Source: FEN-1191 sp036490715 (GTDB lineage: Bacteria > Pseudomonadota > Gammaproteobacteria > Steroidobacterales > Steroidobacteraceae). Taken from it: a stretch of DNA of 64,000 nt. The first letter of the stretch is position 1, and every line of letters begins with the position of its first letter. This document shows positions 35,301-42,986 of this stretch, piece by piece. The stretch covers positions 186,001 to 250,000 of the forward strand of contig DASXDL010000048.1 of the NCBI GenBank assembly GCA_036490715.1. The letters are read 5' to 3'. The notes under the pieces were generated by a model that ran no database searches, was not told the DNA's origin, and worked only from the letters and a program-made list of their open reading frames with translations. Both the position numbers and the translations under genes were made by a program.

Positions 35301-38220
35301 AGCCTCCCATCAGGCGCTTTCGATAGGAATAGCGGCTCGACTGATACAGCGCGACGTTGATGAGCTGGCCGGCGCGAGGTTGGCCGTCGGCGGTCAGCGC
35401 CAGCACGCGAAACCGCAGTTGCCCCGGCGTCCCGATCCAGTTTTCGGGACGAATGCCCAGACTCACAGCCGCCGGCGTCAGGCGCACATAGGTACTGGTG
35501 GTGAGCGTTTCGCCGTTGGCATCGGCGTATTCGAGCTCCGCCGTGAGGCGCGCGGGACCGTTCAGGTCCGGCAGATGATCGACGCTGACGTGCGCCGAGC
35601 CACTTTCATCGAGGTTGACCGGAATGATCTGACTGCGGGCCGCTGGCTCAGGCGCATCGAAGTCGGACTCGAAGTCCAGATCGGCCGCGCCACTGGCCTC
35701 CGTCACTACCCCTTCCCGGACCGGTTGGTCCTCGAATTCATAGTCCGCGTAACCCTCGAAGCTTTGCGTCAGCGGCTCCACCAGCGTGCGGATTTTTACC
35801 GGCAGGCCGCCGGCGCCACCGCCGGACGCCCAGGCGACATGCAGATCCAGATCGACACGCCGCGGCGCCACCGCGGGGCGCGGCGAGCCGGTCAGCGTGG
35901 CACGCATCGACGGCAACCGAAACTGCTCGACCCGGAACTGTCCGCTCGGATGGCCGTCGATGCTGATGCGATAGGTCCCCAGATGCGCCTCCTCGGGTAT
36001 CTGCCAGACGCTGGTGGCGACGCCGGCCTCATCGAACACCGCCTGGAGCGCGTAGTGCTGGCCGCTGCCCAGATGCGCAACGACGACCTGGTGCGTGCCC
36101 TGGGCGCCGGGCAACAGATTGATGCCGCCCGAATCGTGCTGCCGCAGCTCGTGCTTCATCGATACGGACTCACCGGCCCGATACAGGGAGCGATCCAGCA
36201 CCGTGTGATAGATGCCGGTCTCCCGGCCGTTGCCGATCGGCAGGCCAAACTCGTCGGGCGTGATGCCCTGATCCCAACTCGACGCGCTGAAGCTGAAGTC
36301 ACCGCCCTTGCGCGCCAGCACCAGGCGCGGGGACTGCCAGCGACAGCCGCCGTAGCCGCTGGGTTCGCCCAGCGTCTGGGCAATGGCGGCGATGCCCTGC
36401 GCATCGGTGTGGCCCTGCCACAGCATCGCGCCGCTGCAAAAATCATTGACGCTGACCTCGGCGTCGGCCACCGGGGTGCCGTCGCTCAAACGGGTCACCC
36501 ACACCAGCGAGCTCTCGCGCCCCCATTTGAAGTGCACCGCCAGATCGGTGACCAGGGCGGCGGTGGCGACGTAACGGATCTGGTCGCGGCCCAACAGCGC
36601 CGAGCCGAGCACCCGGCTTGCAATCTCGACCACGTAAAAGCCCGGATCTTTCAGCGGTATGCCGATCACTTCCTCGGTTTTGCTGCCAGCCGCCTTAGCG
36701 AGCGTGAAGGCCACGGTGTCATCCGCGTCATGAAACACCGAGTGCGTGCCGGTGGTGTCGTGCCAGAGGCGATGAGTGGCGCCGGCCGCGGCGCTGACAT
36801 CGCCTGCGACGGCGTCATCGACCGCATCGCCCTGCTGCCAGTCGCCATCGGGCCGGCCGGCCTGCTCCACCCGCGTAAGCCAGTCGGCAATCGCGTGCGC
36901 GTCGGGGCCGAGGCGCAGCAGTTTGGCGGGCATCCCCGATCGACGTACGTCCAGCCGCGGCTCGACGTTGCGCAGCGTCACGGGCAGCACGCCGCCCTCG
37001 CGCGCCTCCAGAATTCCGAAATCGCCCGAGAATTTCACCAGCGGCGGGTAAGGGCCCACGGCCACCGGCAGCGGAAAGCGCGCCGCATTGGACAGCGAGC
37101 GGCCGGCATCGTCGGTCAGATGGCTGGGCATCACCAGCGTGACGCTGGCGGATTCCGGAAACGGGCCGGCAAAGCTGACTGACTGCAGCGTCGGAACCTG
37201 CTGCGCCTTGTCGATCGTCGGCGACAACAGCCGTCCATCGCTGGTCCTGAGCCGGATCGCCTGGGCTCGCGCGCGCGCCACCGGTGCGCTGAAGCTGACG
37301 GTGATCGGCAGCACCGGGACGCAGCCGGCGCGCGCATTGGTGCGGGTACACTGCACTTCGGCGGCAAACGCCGGTCGTACGCTGAAGCTCAAGTGCTGAT
37401 CGACCTGGGTGGCAATGCCACTGGCCGTGGCGATGCCGGCGCCCCAGTGCAGCAGCACCCTGGCCTGGGCCGGCAGGTGGCGCTGGCAGCGCAGCACCGT
37501 GATCAGTTCCTCGCGCTGTTCCATGCCGCGATTGCGCACGCGCACATCGGATATGGCGCCGCGCTTCCACAGCAGTTGCAGGTAGTCGTAGCCTAGCGCG
37601 CGGCGCTGCTCGAGAGCCGCCCGCCGCTCCTGGCCGGTCAGCACCTGCACCGGCACGCCTTCGGCCAGACCATCGATGGCGCAATAGGAGTGCGATTCGA
37701 TTGAGCCGACGTCGGCGGGCGCGTCCAGTCGCAGCAGGAACACCTGCTCCTCGTCGATCTCGCTCCAACCGTCGTTGGGCAGTGAAGCCACGACCGCGGG
37801 GCCGCCGGTATCGAACACGAACTCGGAGCGTCCGGCGACATTGCTGCCGGCCGCCGATCGCAGATCGGATCGGAGCACGAAACGGCACCGGTTGCCGGCA
37901 TCGAGGTCCTGGTCGAAGTCGTACACCCAGTTGCTCGGATCGGCCCAGCGGCCGCGGCCGGAGGCCGGGCAGTCGATGACGAATGGATCCTGAAGACGTG
38001 GATCGCCCAGCGCCACCATCGGTGCACTGAAACGCGCCACCACCTGCCGCACCTGTTTGATGCTCCCTTGCGGCGAGAACGATTCGACTTCAACGACTGA
38101 AAGCGAACTGCCTGCCGGCGTCGCGGCGCTCGGGAGGATCCAGGCCAGGGCGGCCAGGATCGGCGCAACCAGGGACCTCTTCAGCTTCCCACTCCGAATC
38201 CGACGGGTCGTCGAATCCAC
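32377..38220 (-). CDS. Bacterial alpha-2-macroglobulin family protein (YfhM-type) with thioester
   Basis: Very large periplasmic protease-trapping protein, 1947 residues. The CLEQ thioester motif sits at residues 1490-1493, in a GREYMSRYPYICLEQ-like context, and the region before it matches MG/A2M domains (TSGLPPTIREGDRFDATF). The start is a GTG at 38220; an Arg/Lys-rich n-region precedes a hydrophobic segment ending near PSAATPAG. There is no Cys in a lipobox, whereas E. coli YfhM is an inner-membrane-anchored lipoprotein, so this one may be soluble or stay anchored by its signal segment. It overlaps pbpC by four bases. About 290 residues longer than YfhM. Confidence 0.92.
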   Translation of the reverse strand: MDSTTRRIRSGKLKRSLVAPILAALAWILPSAATPAGSSLSVVEVESFSPQGSIKQVRQVVARFSAPMVALGDPRLQDPFVIDCPASGRGRWADPSNWVYDFDQDLDAGNRCRFVLRSDLRSAAGSNVAGRSEFVFDTGGPAVVASLPNDGWSEIDEEQVFLLRLDAPADVGSIESHSYCAIDGLAEGVPVQVLTGQERRAALEQRRALGYDYLQLLWKRGAISDVRVRNRGMEQREELITVLRCQRHLPAQARVLLHWGAGIATASGIATQVDQHLSFSVRPAFAAEVQCTRTNARAGCVPVLPITVSFSAPVARARAQAIRLRTSDGRLLSPTIDKAQQVPTLQSVSFAGPFPESASVTLVMPSHLTDDAGRSLSNAARFPLPVAVGPYPPLVKFSGDFGILEAREGGVLPVTLRNVEPRLDVRRSGMPAKLLRLGPDAHAIADWLTRVEQAGRPDGDWQQGDAVDDAVAGDVSAAAGATHRLWHDTTGTHSVFHDADDTVAFTLAKAAGSKTEEVIGIPLKDPGFYVVEIASRVLGSALLGRDQIRYVATAALVTDLAVHFKWGRESSLVWVTRLSDGTPVADAEVSVNDFCSGAMLWQGHTDAQGIAAIAQTLGEPSGYGGCRWQSPRLVLARKGGDFSFSASSWDQGITPDEFGLPIGNGRETGIYHTVLDRSLYRAGESVSMKHELRQHDSGGINLLPGAQGTHQVVVAHLGSGQHYALQAVFDEAGVATSVWQIPEEAHLGTYRISIDGHPSGQFRVEQFRLPSMRATLTGSPRPAVAPRRVDLDLHVAWASGGGAGGLPVKIRTLVEPLTQSFEGYADYEFEDQPVREGVVTEASGAADLDFESDFDAPEPAARSQIIPVNLDESGSAHVSVDHLPDLNGPARLTAELEYADANGETLTTSTYVRLTPAAVSLGIRPENWIGTPGQLRFRVLALTADGQPRAGQLINVALYQSSRYSYRKRLMGGFYSYESVRDTQRLKPGCHGVTDAHGLLLCELSPGASGQIIVRAETRDAQGASAGATTTLWSIGTQDWWFGGTAGDRMDVLPEKKEYQPGDTARLQVRMPFRNATALVTVEREGVLSGFVTQLQGNAPIVEVPISADYSPNAFVSVLAIRGRVAHADGDGAGNGRKPDVSALVDLTKPAYRLGTAQIKVGWRPHRLEVQVRTDRASYQVRDQVNVSVHVARADGQPLPAGSELAVAAVDEALLQLAPNPSWDLLAAMMGERGLEVWTSTAQMQVVGKRHYGRKAIPHGGGGGREVDRARELFDSLLGWQARVRVDAQGNAALSIPLNDSLSSFRIVAIAQSGAALFGTGSASIRTTRDVILTSGLPPTIREGDRFDATFTVRNTTDQPITAQVQTEANALGSALPARSLQIPAGAARDAVWTVTAPVGPTHIDWDVRVHSAQSPADDRLKLTQTLLPVYPVRTYQATIAQLSTPISLALQRPHGALEGRGAVEVKLQSTLADNLDGVREYMSRYPYICLEQLASRAIALRSRLQWDALMQRLPAYMDDDGLLRYFPSDRLQGDDSLSAYILSIANEADWPLQDADRSRLLQALTRFAEGRLQRNSALPTADLSVRKLQAIAALARYGAARADMLDSLDLQPQLLPTSAVLDWIDILERVPGIASAEANIELALRLLRARLNFQGTTMGFSTERQDALWWLMISADSNANRMLLSVLKRADWKADVPRLVRGALGRQQFGHWNTTVANAWGMLAMEKFSAAFESVPVSGDTMLVYGEQQKQLHWPATSESPIALSWQSGVQKLQLVHRGSGAPWAMVRATAALPLEQPLSTGFRIERQVLPLEQQRPGHWTRGDVLRVQLDLEAQSDMSWVVVDDPIPAGALILGSGLGGQSELLQYGQRSAGWAWLAFEEHRFEGFRAYYRLVPKGHWHIEYTLRVNNPGTFLLPPTRVEAMYAPEMFAELPNAPLSIDAAGASP

Positions 38221-38304
38221 TCGCGGCGCAGTATGCCGAGTCGATCTGAAACCGACGCTGAACCGTCGCGCTTGAACTCTGGGTGCTTTTCACGGCACTC
38301 CCCC

Positions 38305-38333
38305 TTGTCGATAACGCGCCCGCGCCGTATAAG
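38305..38333 (+). promoter_or_regulatory. Sigma-70-like promoter of dapE
   Basis: TTGTCG (38305-38310), 17-base spacer, TATAAG (38328-38333; five of six matches). Predicted start near 38340, leaving a leader of about 15 bases that contains the GAAGGAG ribosome-binding site before the ATG at 38355. Confidence 0.7.
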
Positions 38334-38354
38334 GCGCCCAACCGAAGGAGCACG

Positions 38355-39482
38355 ATGTCCGCGACGCTCGAGCTGGCTCACGCACTGATCGCCCGCCCCT
38401 CTGTCACGCCCGCCGACGAGGGCTGCCAGGAGCTGATGGCCCAGCGTCTGGCCGACAAGGGATTTCAGGTCGAGCGCCTGCGATACGGCAACGTCGACAA
38501 CCTGTGGGCGCGGCGCGGCAATGGTGCGCCGCTGCTGTGTTTCGCCGGGCATACCGACGTAGTGCCGACTGGACCGCTCGAGGAATGGCGTTCGGACCCG
38601 TTCAAGCCCGAAGTTCGCGACGGACTGCTGTACGGGCGTGGCGCCGCCGATATGAAAAGTGGGCTGGCAGCCATGCTGACCGCCGCCGAGAGTTTCATCA
38701 GCGAACGGCCCACGCATCGCGGTGCGCTCGCCTTTCTGATCACCAGCGATGAAGAAGGGCCGTCGGTGGATGGCACCCGGCGGGTCATGGAGACGCTGCA
38801 GGCTCGCGGCGAGCACATCGACTGGTGCATCGTCGGTGAACCCTCGAGCGAACAGGCGATCGGCGATACCATCAAGATCGGGCGCCGCGGTTCACTCTCG
38901 GGCCGTCTTACGGTGCACGGCGTGCAGGGACACATTGCCTATCCGCAGTTCGCCGACAATCCAATCCATCGGTTCGCGCCGGCGCTGGCCGAGTTGTCGA
39001 CCCGCGTCTGGGACCAGGGCAACGAGCATTTCCAGCCGACCACGTTCCAGGTATCGAACCTGAATGCCGGAACCGGAGCGCCGAACGTGATTCCCGGCGA
39101 GCTCAAGGCGCGCTTCAATCTGCGTTATTCACCGGTGCAGACGCTCGATGGGCTCAAGCGCTCGGTCGAACAGCTGCTGTCGCGCCACGGCGTGCAATAC
39201 ACGCTCGACTGGTACCTGTCGGGCGAACCGTTCTACACACCGCCTGGGCCACTGTCGCAGGCGGTGTGCGCCGCCGTGCGAACCGTCATCGGCCGCGAGC
39301 CGGCGTTATCGACCGGCGGCGGAACCTCCGATGGGCGCTTCATCGCGCCGCTGGGCGCGCAGGTGGTCGAGCTGGGCGTGGTCAACGCCAGCATTCATAA
39401 GGTCAATGAATGCGTGCGGGTCGAGGATATCGACACGCTGCACGCCATCTATCTGCAGACGCTGCGCAATCTGCTGGCCTAG
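38355..39482 (+). CDS. dapE: Succinyl-diaminopimelate desuccinylase
   Basis: Di-zinc M20 hydrolase that releases succinate from N-succinyl-LL-DAP in lysine and peptidoglycan precursor synthesis. Motifs: LLCFAGHTDVVPTG (His, Asp), YGRGAADMKSGLAAM (Asp), FLITSDEEGPSVDGT (Glu pair), and the C-terminal ASIHKVNECV (His). 375 residues, as in E. coli. The ATG at 38355 has GAAGGAG four bases upstream. Its TAG stop shares the palindrome CTAG with the dsbB stop on the other strand. Confidence 0.96.
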   Translation: MSATLELAHALIARPSVTPADEGCQELMAQRLADKGFQVERLRYGNVDNLWARRGNGAPLLCFAGHTDVVPTGPLEEWRSDPFKPEVRDGLLYGRGAADMKSGLAAMLTAAESFISERPTHRGALAFLITSDEEGPSVDGTRRVMETLQARGEHIDWCIVGEPSSEQAIGDTIKIGRRGSLSGRLTVHGVQGHIAYPQFADNPIHRFAPALAELSTRVWDQGNEHFQPTTFQVSNLNAGTGAPNVIPGELKARFNLRYSPVQTLDGLKRSVEQLLSRHGVQYTLDWYLSGEPFYTPPGPLSQAVCAAVRTVIGREPALSTGGGTSDGRFIAPLGAQVVELGVVNASIHKVNECVRVEDIDTLHAIYLQTLRNLLA

Positions 39483-39973
39483 GGCGTGCTCGCGCGTCGG
39501 CCGGCGAGATTGGCGTAGCTACCGAACGCGCCCAGTATCGCGGCGGCGATCAACACCCAGCCGGGCATCGACAGGCCGAGGAAGCTCCAGGTCACCTTGG
39601 CGCACTCGCCCGAGCCGGTGAGCACCTTGCGGATCACATCGGTCAAGGGGAACACGTCCAGCATGTACGTCAGCGTCGCGCCGCAGGCCGGTACCGCGCC
39701 CTCGGGTTGATGCTGGATCCACAGATGGCGGGCCGCCACTCCAATGGTAACGAGTGCCGCGAGCAGCAGCAGCCCGGCATAGATGCGGGCTCCCCAGCGC
39801 TTTGGATCCTGCAGCGCCGCCAGCAGGAACACGACGCCGAGCAGCGCCACGCCGACGCGTTGGAAAATGCACAGCGGGCAAGGCTCGAGCAACAGCACGG
39901 CCTGCGCGTACCAGGCATAGCCCAGCAGCGCCACGCAGATCGCGAAGCCGAGGAAGTTCAGTCTGCGCCGCAT
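39479..39973 (-). CDS. dsbB: Disulfide bond formation protein DsbB
   Basis: Inner-membrane oxidase that regenerates DsbA and passes electrons to quinones. Four membrane helices. The first Cys pair is CPLC (residues 32-35) and the second pair is the separated Cys of VPACGATL and GSGECAKV, as in true DsbB. 164 residues. Its ATG overlaps the phoU stop by one base (TGATG), making it the last gene of phoB-phoR-phoU-dsbB. Start and frame are clear. Confidence 0.94.
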   Translation of the reverse strand: MRRRLNFLGFAICVALLGYAWYAQAVLLLEPCPLCIFQRVGVALLGVVFLLAALQDPKRWGARIYAGLLLLAALVTIGVAARHLWIQHQPEGAVPACGATLTYMLDVFPLTDVIRKVLTGSGECAKVTWSFLGLSMPGWVLIAAAILGAFGSYANLAGRRASTP

Positions 39974-40704
39974 CAGGTCCGGCGCGGCGCGCGGGCAGCG
40001 AGCTCCTGCTCCACGTGATCGAGCGAGGTATGGCGCACGTCCTTGCCATGCACCATGTAGATCACGTACTCACAGATATTCTTGGCATGATCACCGATGC
40101 GCTCGAGCGCGCGCACCACCCACATGACGTCGAGCGCGCGCCGGATGGTGCGCGGATCCTCCATCATGAATGTGATGCACTGACGCTGGATCGCCTCGTA
40201 TTCCTCGTCCACCACCCGGTCCTGGCGGCAGGTCTTGAGCGCAGCGTCGGCGTCCAGACGGGCAAAGGAATCCAGGGTGTCGTGCACCAGCATCTGTACC
40301 GTGCGGCCCAGATGCTTGACCTCCCGATATCGGTCAGCGGGCCGCTCCAGCGTCGCCAGCCGAGCCGCAATCAGACCGATCTTTTCGCACTCATCACCAA
40401 TGCGCTCAAGATCGGTGATGGTCTTGATGGTGGCAACGATCATGCGCAAATCGCCGGCGGCGGGAGAGCGGGTCGCGAGAATGCGGCTGCAGTCCTCGTC
40501 AATCGACACTTCCATGCCGTTGACCTTGTAGTCGTCGCGGGCCACGGCCTGGCCCATGGAACTATCGGCGTCGACCAGTGACATGAGGCTGCGGTTGAGC
40601 TGATCTTCAACGAAGCCCCCCATCGTCAGCACTTTGCTGCGCACACGCTCGAGGTCCTCATTGAACCGTTTCGAGGTGTGATGGGAGATGTCAGCCGCTT
40701 CCAT
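39973..40704 (-). CDS. phoU: Phosphate signalling protein PhoU (copy 2)
   Basis: Second PhoU, 243 residues, with the same two metal signatures (DLERIGDECEKI and ALERIGDHAKNI) and many blocks shared with copy 1 (SIDEDCSRILATR, CITFMMEDPRTIRRALDVMWVVRALERIGD region). It lies after phoR with a 136-base gap, and its stop overlaps the dsbB ATG. It probably belongs to the phoB-phoR signalling operon, whereas copy 1 is paired with pstB. I cannot tell whether both are functional in Pho signalling. Confidence 0.94.
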   Translation of the reverse strand: MEAADISHHTSKRFNEDLERVRSKVLTMGGFVEDQLNRSLMSLVDADSSMGQAVARDDYKVNGMEVSIDEDCSRILATRSPAAGDLRMIVATIKTITDLERIGDECEKIGLIAARLATLERPADRYREVKHLGRTVQMLVHDTLDSFARLDADAALKTCRQDRVVDEEYEAIQRQCITFMMEDPRTIRRALDVMWVVRALERIGDHAKNICEYVIYMVHGKDVRHTSLDHVEQELAARAPRRT

Positions 40705-40840
40705 GATCGCGCCCGGTCCCTGTCATGCGCAGCTTCTCCTGCGCTCACGCATCAATATAGCGCAACTGCCGGCCAGCGCATGCAATTTAGCATCGAGAGC
40801 TGTGACCTATTTATCGTCTGCAACAACTGCCGCCGGCGCT

Positions 40841-42178
40841 CTACACCATCGATTCGCGCTTCGGCAGTGGTGTGATGCTGGCCATCGGCGCGCTCTGCAG
40901 GCGCTCGCGCGGGAAATGACAGGTGAATTTGCTGCCCCGTCCCTCCTGGCTCTCGACCGCCAGTGTTGCGCCATGACGCTGCAGCACATGCTTGACGATC
41001 GACAGCCCCAGCCCGGAGCCACCGGTGGCGCGGCTGCGCCCGGCATCGACGCGGTAGAAGCGCTCGGTCAGACGCGGGATATGCTCCGGGGCGATGCCGA
41101 TGCCGGTGTCGCTGACCGAAAAATGCCCGCCATCCTCGCCCGTCCACCATCGAATCTGCACCGAGCCGTCAGCCGAGGTGTACTTGGCGGCGTTTTCCAC
41201 CAGATTGGAGAACGCCGAGTGAATCTGAATGTCCTCGCCCAGCAGCAGCTCGTGCGAGTCGGCACGTAGCTGCACCTGAGCCGGGTGCTGTGGCCGGGCC
41301 AGCACGTCCTGGCGCAGCTGCGCCATCAGCGCGACCACGTCGATCGGTTGCAAGGCGGCGGCGCTATCGGAGGATTCCAGTCGCGACAGCTCGATCAGGT
41401 CCTGAACAATGCCGGTCATGCGCTGCGCCTGGCGGCGCATCTCGTGCAGCGGGCCGGCCAGCCCCGGGTCGAAGTCGGCGTCCTGCGTCAGCGTTTCGAG
41501 GTAGCCGGAGATCACCGTCAGCGGTGAACGCAGTTCGTGCGAGGCATTGGCGACGAAGTCCTTGCGCATCGCCTCCAGGCGCGCCTCGCGGGTGACATCG
41601 CGTACCAGTGCCAGCAACTGGCCGGCACCGTAGGGCACGATCTGCAACGACAGGTACTGCTCGCTGCCCACCGAGGAGCGCACGATCACCGGGCCGGCAA
41701 ATTCGCCGGCCCGCAGATAGCGCACGAATTCGGGTTGCCGCACCAGGTTCTCGATCCGCAGCCCGAAATCGCTCTTGCCGCGAAACCCGAGCAAGCGGGC
41801 CGCGGTGCGGTTGAACCACAGAATTTCTGCCTGCGGATTGAGCACCACCACGCCGTCGGGCATCGCCGCAGTCGAGCGTCGCAGCTCGCGCAGCAGTCGC
41901 AGCAGTCGATGCTTGTGAAATTGCTTGCGCCGGTACAGGCGCACGATCCTCGCGATCAGCTGGCCCCATGGCCCGGGCAGTTCCGGCGCCAGCTCGCTCT
42001 GATCGTCCTGCAGCCAGCGCAGCAGGTGCAGCAGATGCAGCAGCTGCGTGGCGAGAAAGCCGGCCAGCACCAAGGCCACGGCTGCCCACGGCCAGCCCAC
42101 GACCAGCCCGACCACCAACCCGACTGCGACCGCCAGCAGCAATCGCAGCATCAGGGACAACCAGCCGCCGGAATTCAT
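40841..42178 (-). CDS. phoR: Phosphate regulon sensor histidine kinase PhoR
   Basis: Membrane kinase/phosphatase controlling PhoB. Two close N-terminal membrane helices with almost no periplasmic loop (as in E. coli PhoR), a basic linker, a PAS domain (MPDGVVVLNPQAEILWFNRTAARLLGF), the H box FVANASHELRSPLTVISGYLE, and ATPase boxes NLVENAAKY, FSVSDTGIGIAPEHI and GGSGLGLSIVKHVLQRH. 445 residues. ATG start at 42178, 39 bases after phoB. Confidence 0.96.
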   Translation of the reverse strand: MNSGGWLSLMLRLLLAVAVGLVVGLVVGWPWAAVALVLAGFLATQLLHLLHLLRWLQDDQSELAPELPGPWGQLIARIVRLYRRKQFHKHRLLRLLRELRRSTAAMPDGVVVLNPQAEILWFNRTAARLLGFRGKSDFGLRIENLVRQPEFVRYLRAGEFAGPVIVRSSVGSEQYLSLQIVPYGAGQLLALVRDVTREARLEAMRKDFVANASHELRSPLTVISGYLETLTQDADFDPGLAGPLHEMRRQAQRMTGIVQDLIELSRLESSDSAAALQPIDVVALMAQLRQDVLARPQHPAQVQLRADSHELLLGEDIQIHSAFSNLVENAAKYTSADGSVQIRWWTGEDGGHFSVSDTGIGIAPEHIPRLTERFYRVDAGRSRATGGSGLGLSIVKHVLQRHGATLAVESQEGRGSKFTCHFPRERLQSAPMASITPLPKRESMV

Positions 42179-42217
42179 TCCGTTAGTGTCCGCCTGCGAG
42201 GCCGAACCGAGCTGCTA

Positions 42218-42916
42218 TCAGGCTTCCGGCCTTGCCGAAAATCGATATCCTGCGCCGCGCACGGTCTGCACCAGTCGATCGTAGCCAAAGTCCTCGAGCG
42301 CCTTGCGCAACCGCCGGATGTGGACGTCGATGGTGCGCTCCTCGACGTACACATTGCCACCCCAGACGCGATCGAGCAGTTGCTCGCGGCTATAGACGCG
42401 CTCCGGATGGGTCATGAAGAACTCCAGCAGCCGGTATTCGGTCGGACCCAGAGTCACGGTCCGATCCCCTACCAGGACTCGATGCCCGGCCCGGTCCAGC
42501 GACAGCTCGTCCACGCGCACCAGCTCGGTTTCATCGTGGCCGCCGCTGCGGCGCAGCACCGCATTGACCCGGGCAATCAGTTCCCGCGGGGAGAACGGCT
42601 TGGTCATGTAATCGTCGGCACCGCCGTCGAGGCCGGCCACCTTGTCCACTTCTTCTGCGCGCGCCGTCAACATGATCACCGGCAGGTCGCGCGTATCGCG
42701 CTCGCGCTTGAGCGAGCGCGTGAGCTCCAGGCCACTATTATCCGGGAGCATCCAGTCGATCAGCACGAGATCGGGGCGCCGGTCGGCTAGGGCCGCGCGC
42801 GCTGCCCGGCAGTCCTCAGCTTCGCGGACCTCAAAGCCAGCACGCTTCAGCCCGAATGCGATCATCTCGCGAATCGGCCGCTCGTCCTCCACCACTAAAA
42901 TCTGCTTTGAAGTCAT
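42218..42916 (-). CDS. phoB: Phosphate regulon response regulator PhoB
   Basis: OmpR/PhoB-family activator of the Pho regulon. Receiver domain begins ILVVEDERPIREMIAFGLKRAG, phospho-Asp in LVLIDWMLPDNSG, Lys in MTKPFSPREL. The winged helix has RVYSREQLLDRVWGGNVYVEERTIDVHIRRLRK. 232 residues from the ATG at 42916; a longer open frame upstream runs into tsaB and is not used. A Pho-box-like element in the short gap upstream suggests autoregulation. Confidence 0.97.
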   Translation of the reverse strand: MTSKQILVVEDERPIREMIAFGLKRAGFEVREAEDCRAARAALADRRPDLVLIDWMLPDNSGLELTRSLKRERDTRDLPVIMLTARAEEVDKVAGLDGGADDYMTKPFSPRELIARVNAVLRRSGGHDETELVRVDELSLDRAGHRVLVGDRTVTLGPTEYRLLEFFMTHPERVYSREQLLDRVWGGNVYVEERTIDVHIRRLRKALEDFGYDRLVQTVRGAGYRFSARPEA

Positions 42917-42938
42917 ATCGTTGCAGGCCTTCGCCCGC

Positions 42939-42972
42939 ACCTTAGGGGTCCTATGTTGCAGTCGTATGACGC
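42939..42972 (-). promoter_or_regulatory. Candidate Pho box upstream of phoB
   Basis: Minus strand at 42972-42955: GCGTCAT-ACGA-CTGCAAC, two 7-base repeats with a 4-base spacer, each matching the CTGTCA(T/C) consensus at five of seven positions. A weak -10 (TAAGGT, 42939-42944) lies ten bases further. Weaker than the phoU-pstB box but correctly placed, 39 bases before the phoB ATG. Confidence 0.55.
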
Positions 42973-42986
42973 GCTGGCGGAATCTG

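Noticed and set aside
35230..37182. A 650-codon open frame on the plus strand inside the alpha-2-macroglobulin gene
   Set aside because: Antisense shadow of a GC-rich gene; residue composition is His/Arg/Gln rich with no domain, and the minus-strand gene is a clear family member.
22395..40704. The two phoU genes as a recent duplication or a repeat
   Set aside because: The proteins share motifs but differ widely, and the surrounding DNA is not repeated; they are old paralogues.
40715..40740. CTGTCAT near the second phoU as a further Pho box
   Set aside because: Only one repeat matches and it lies on the opposite strand to the gene; the expected second repeat at 11-base distance is absent.
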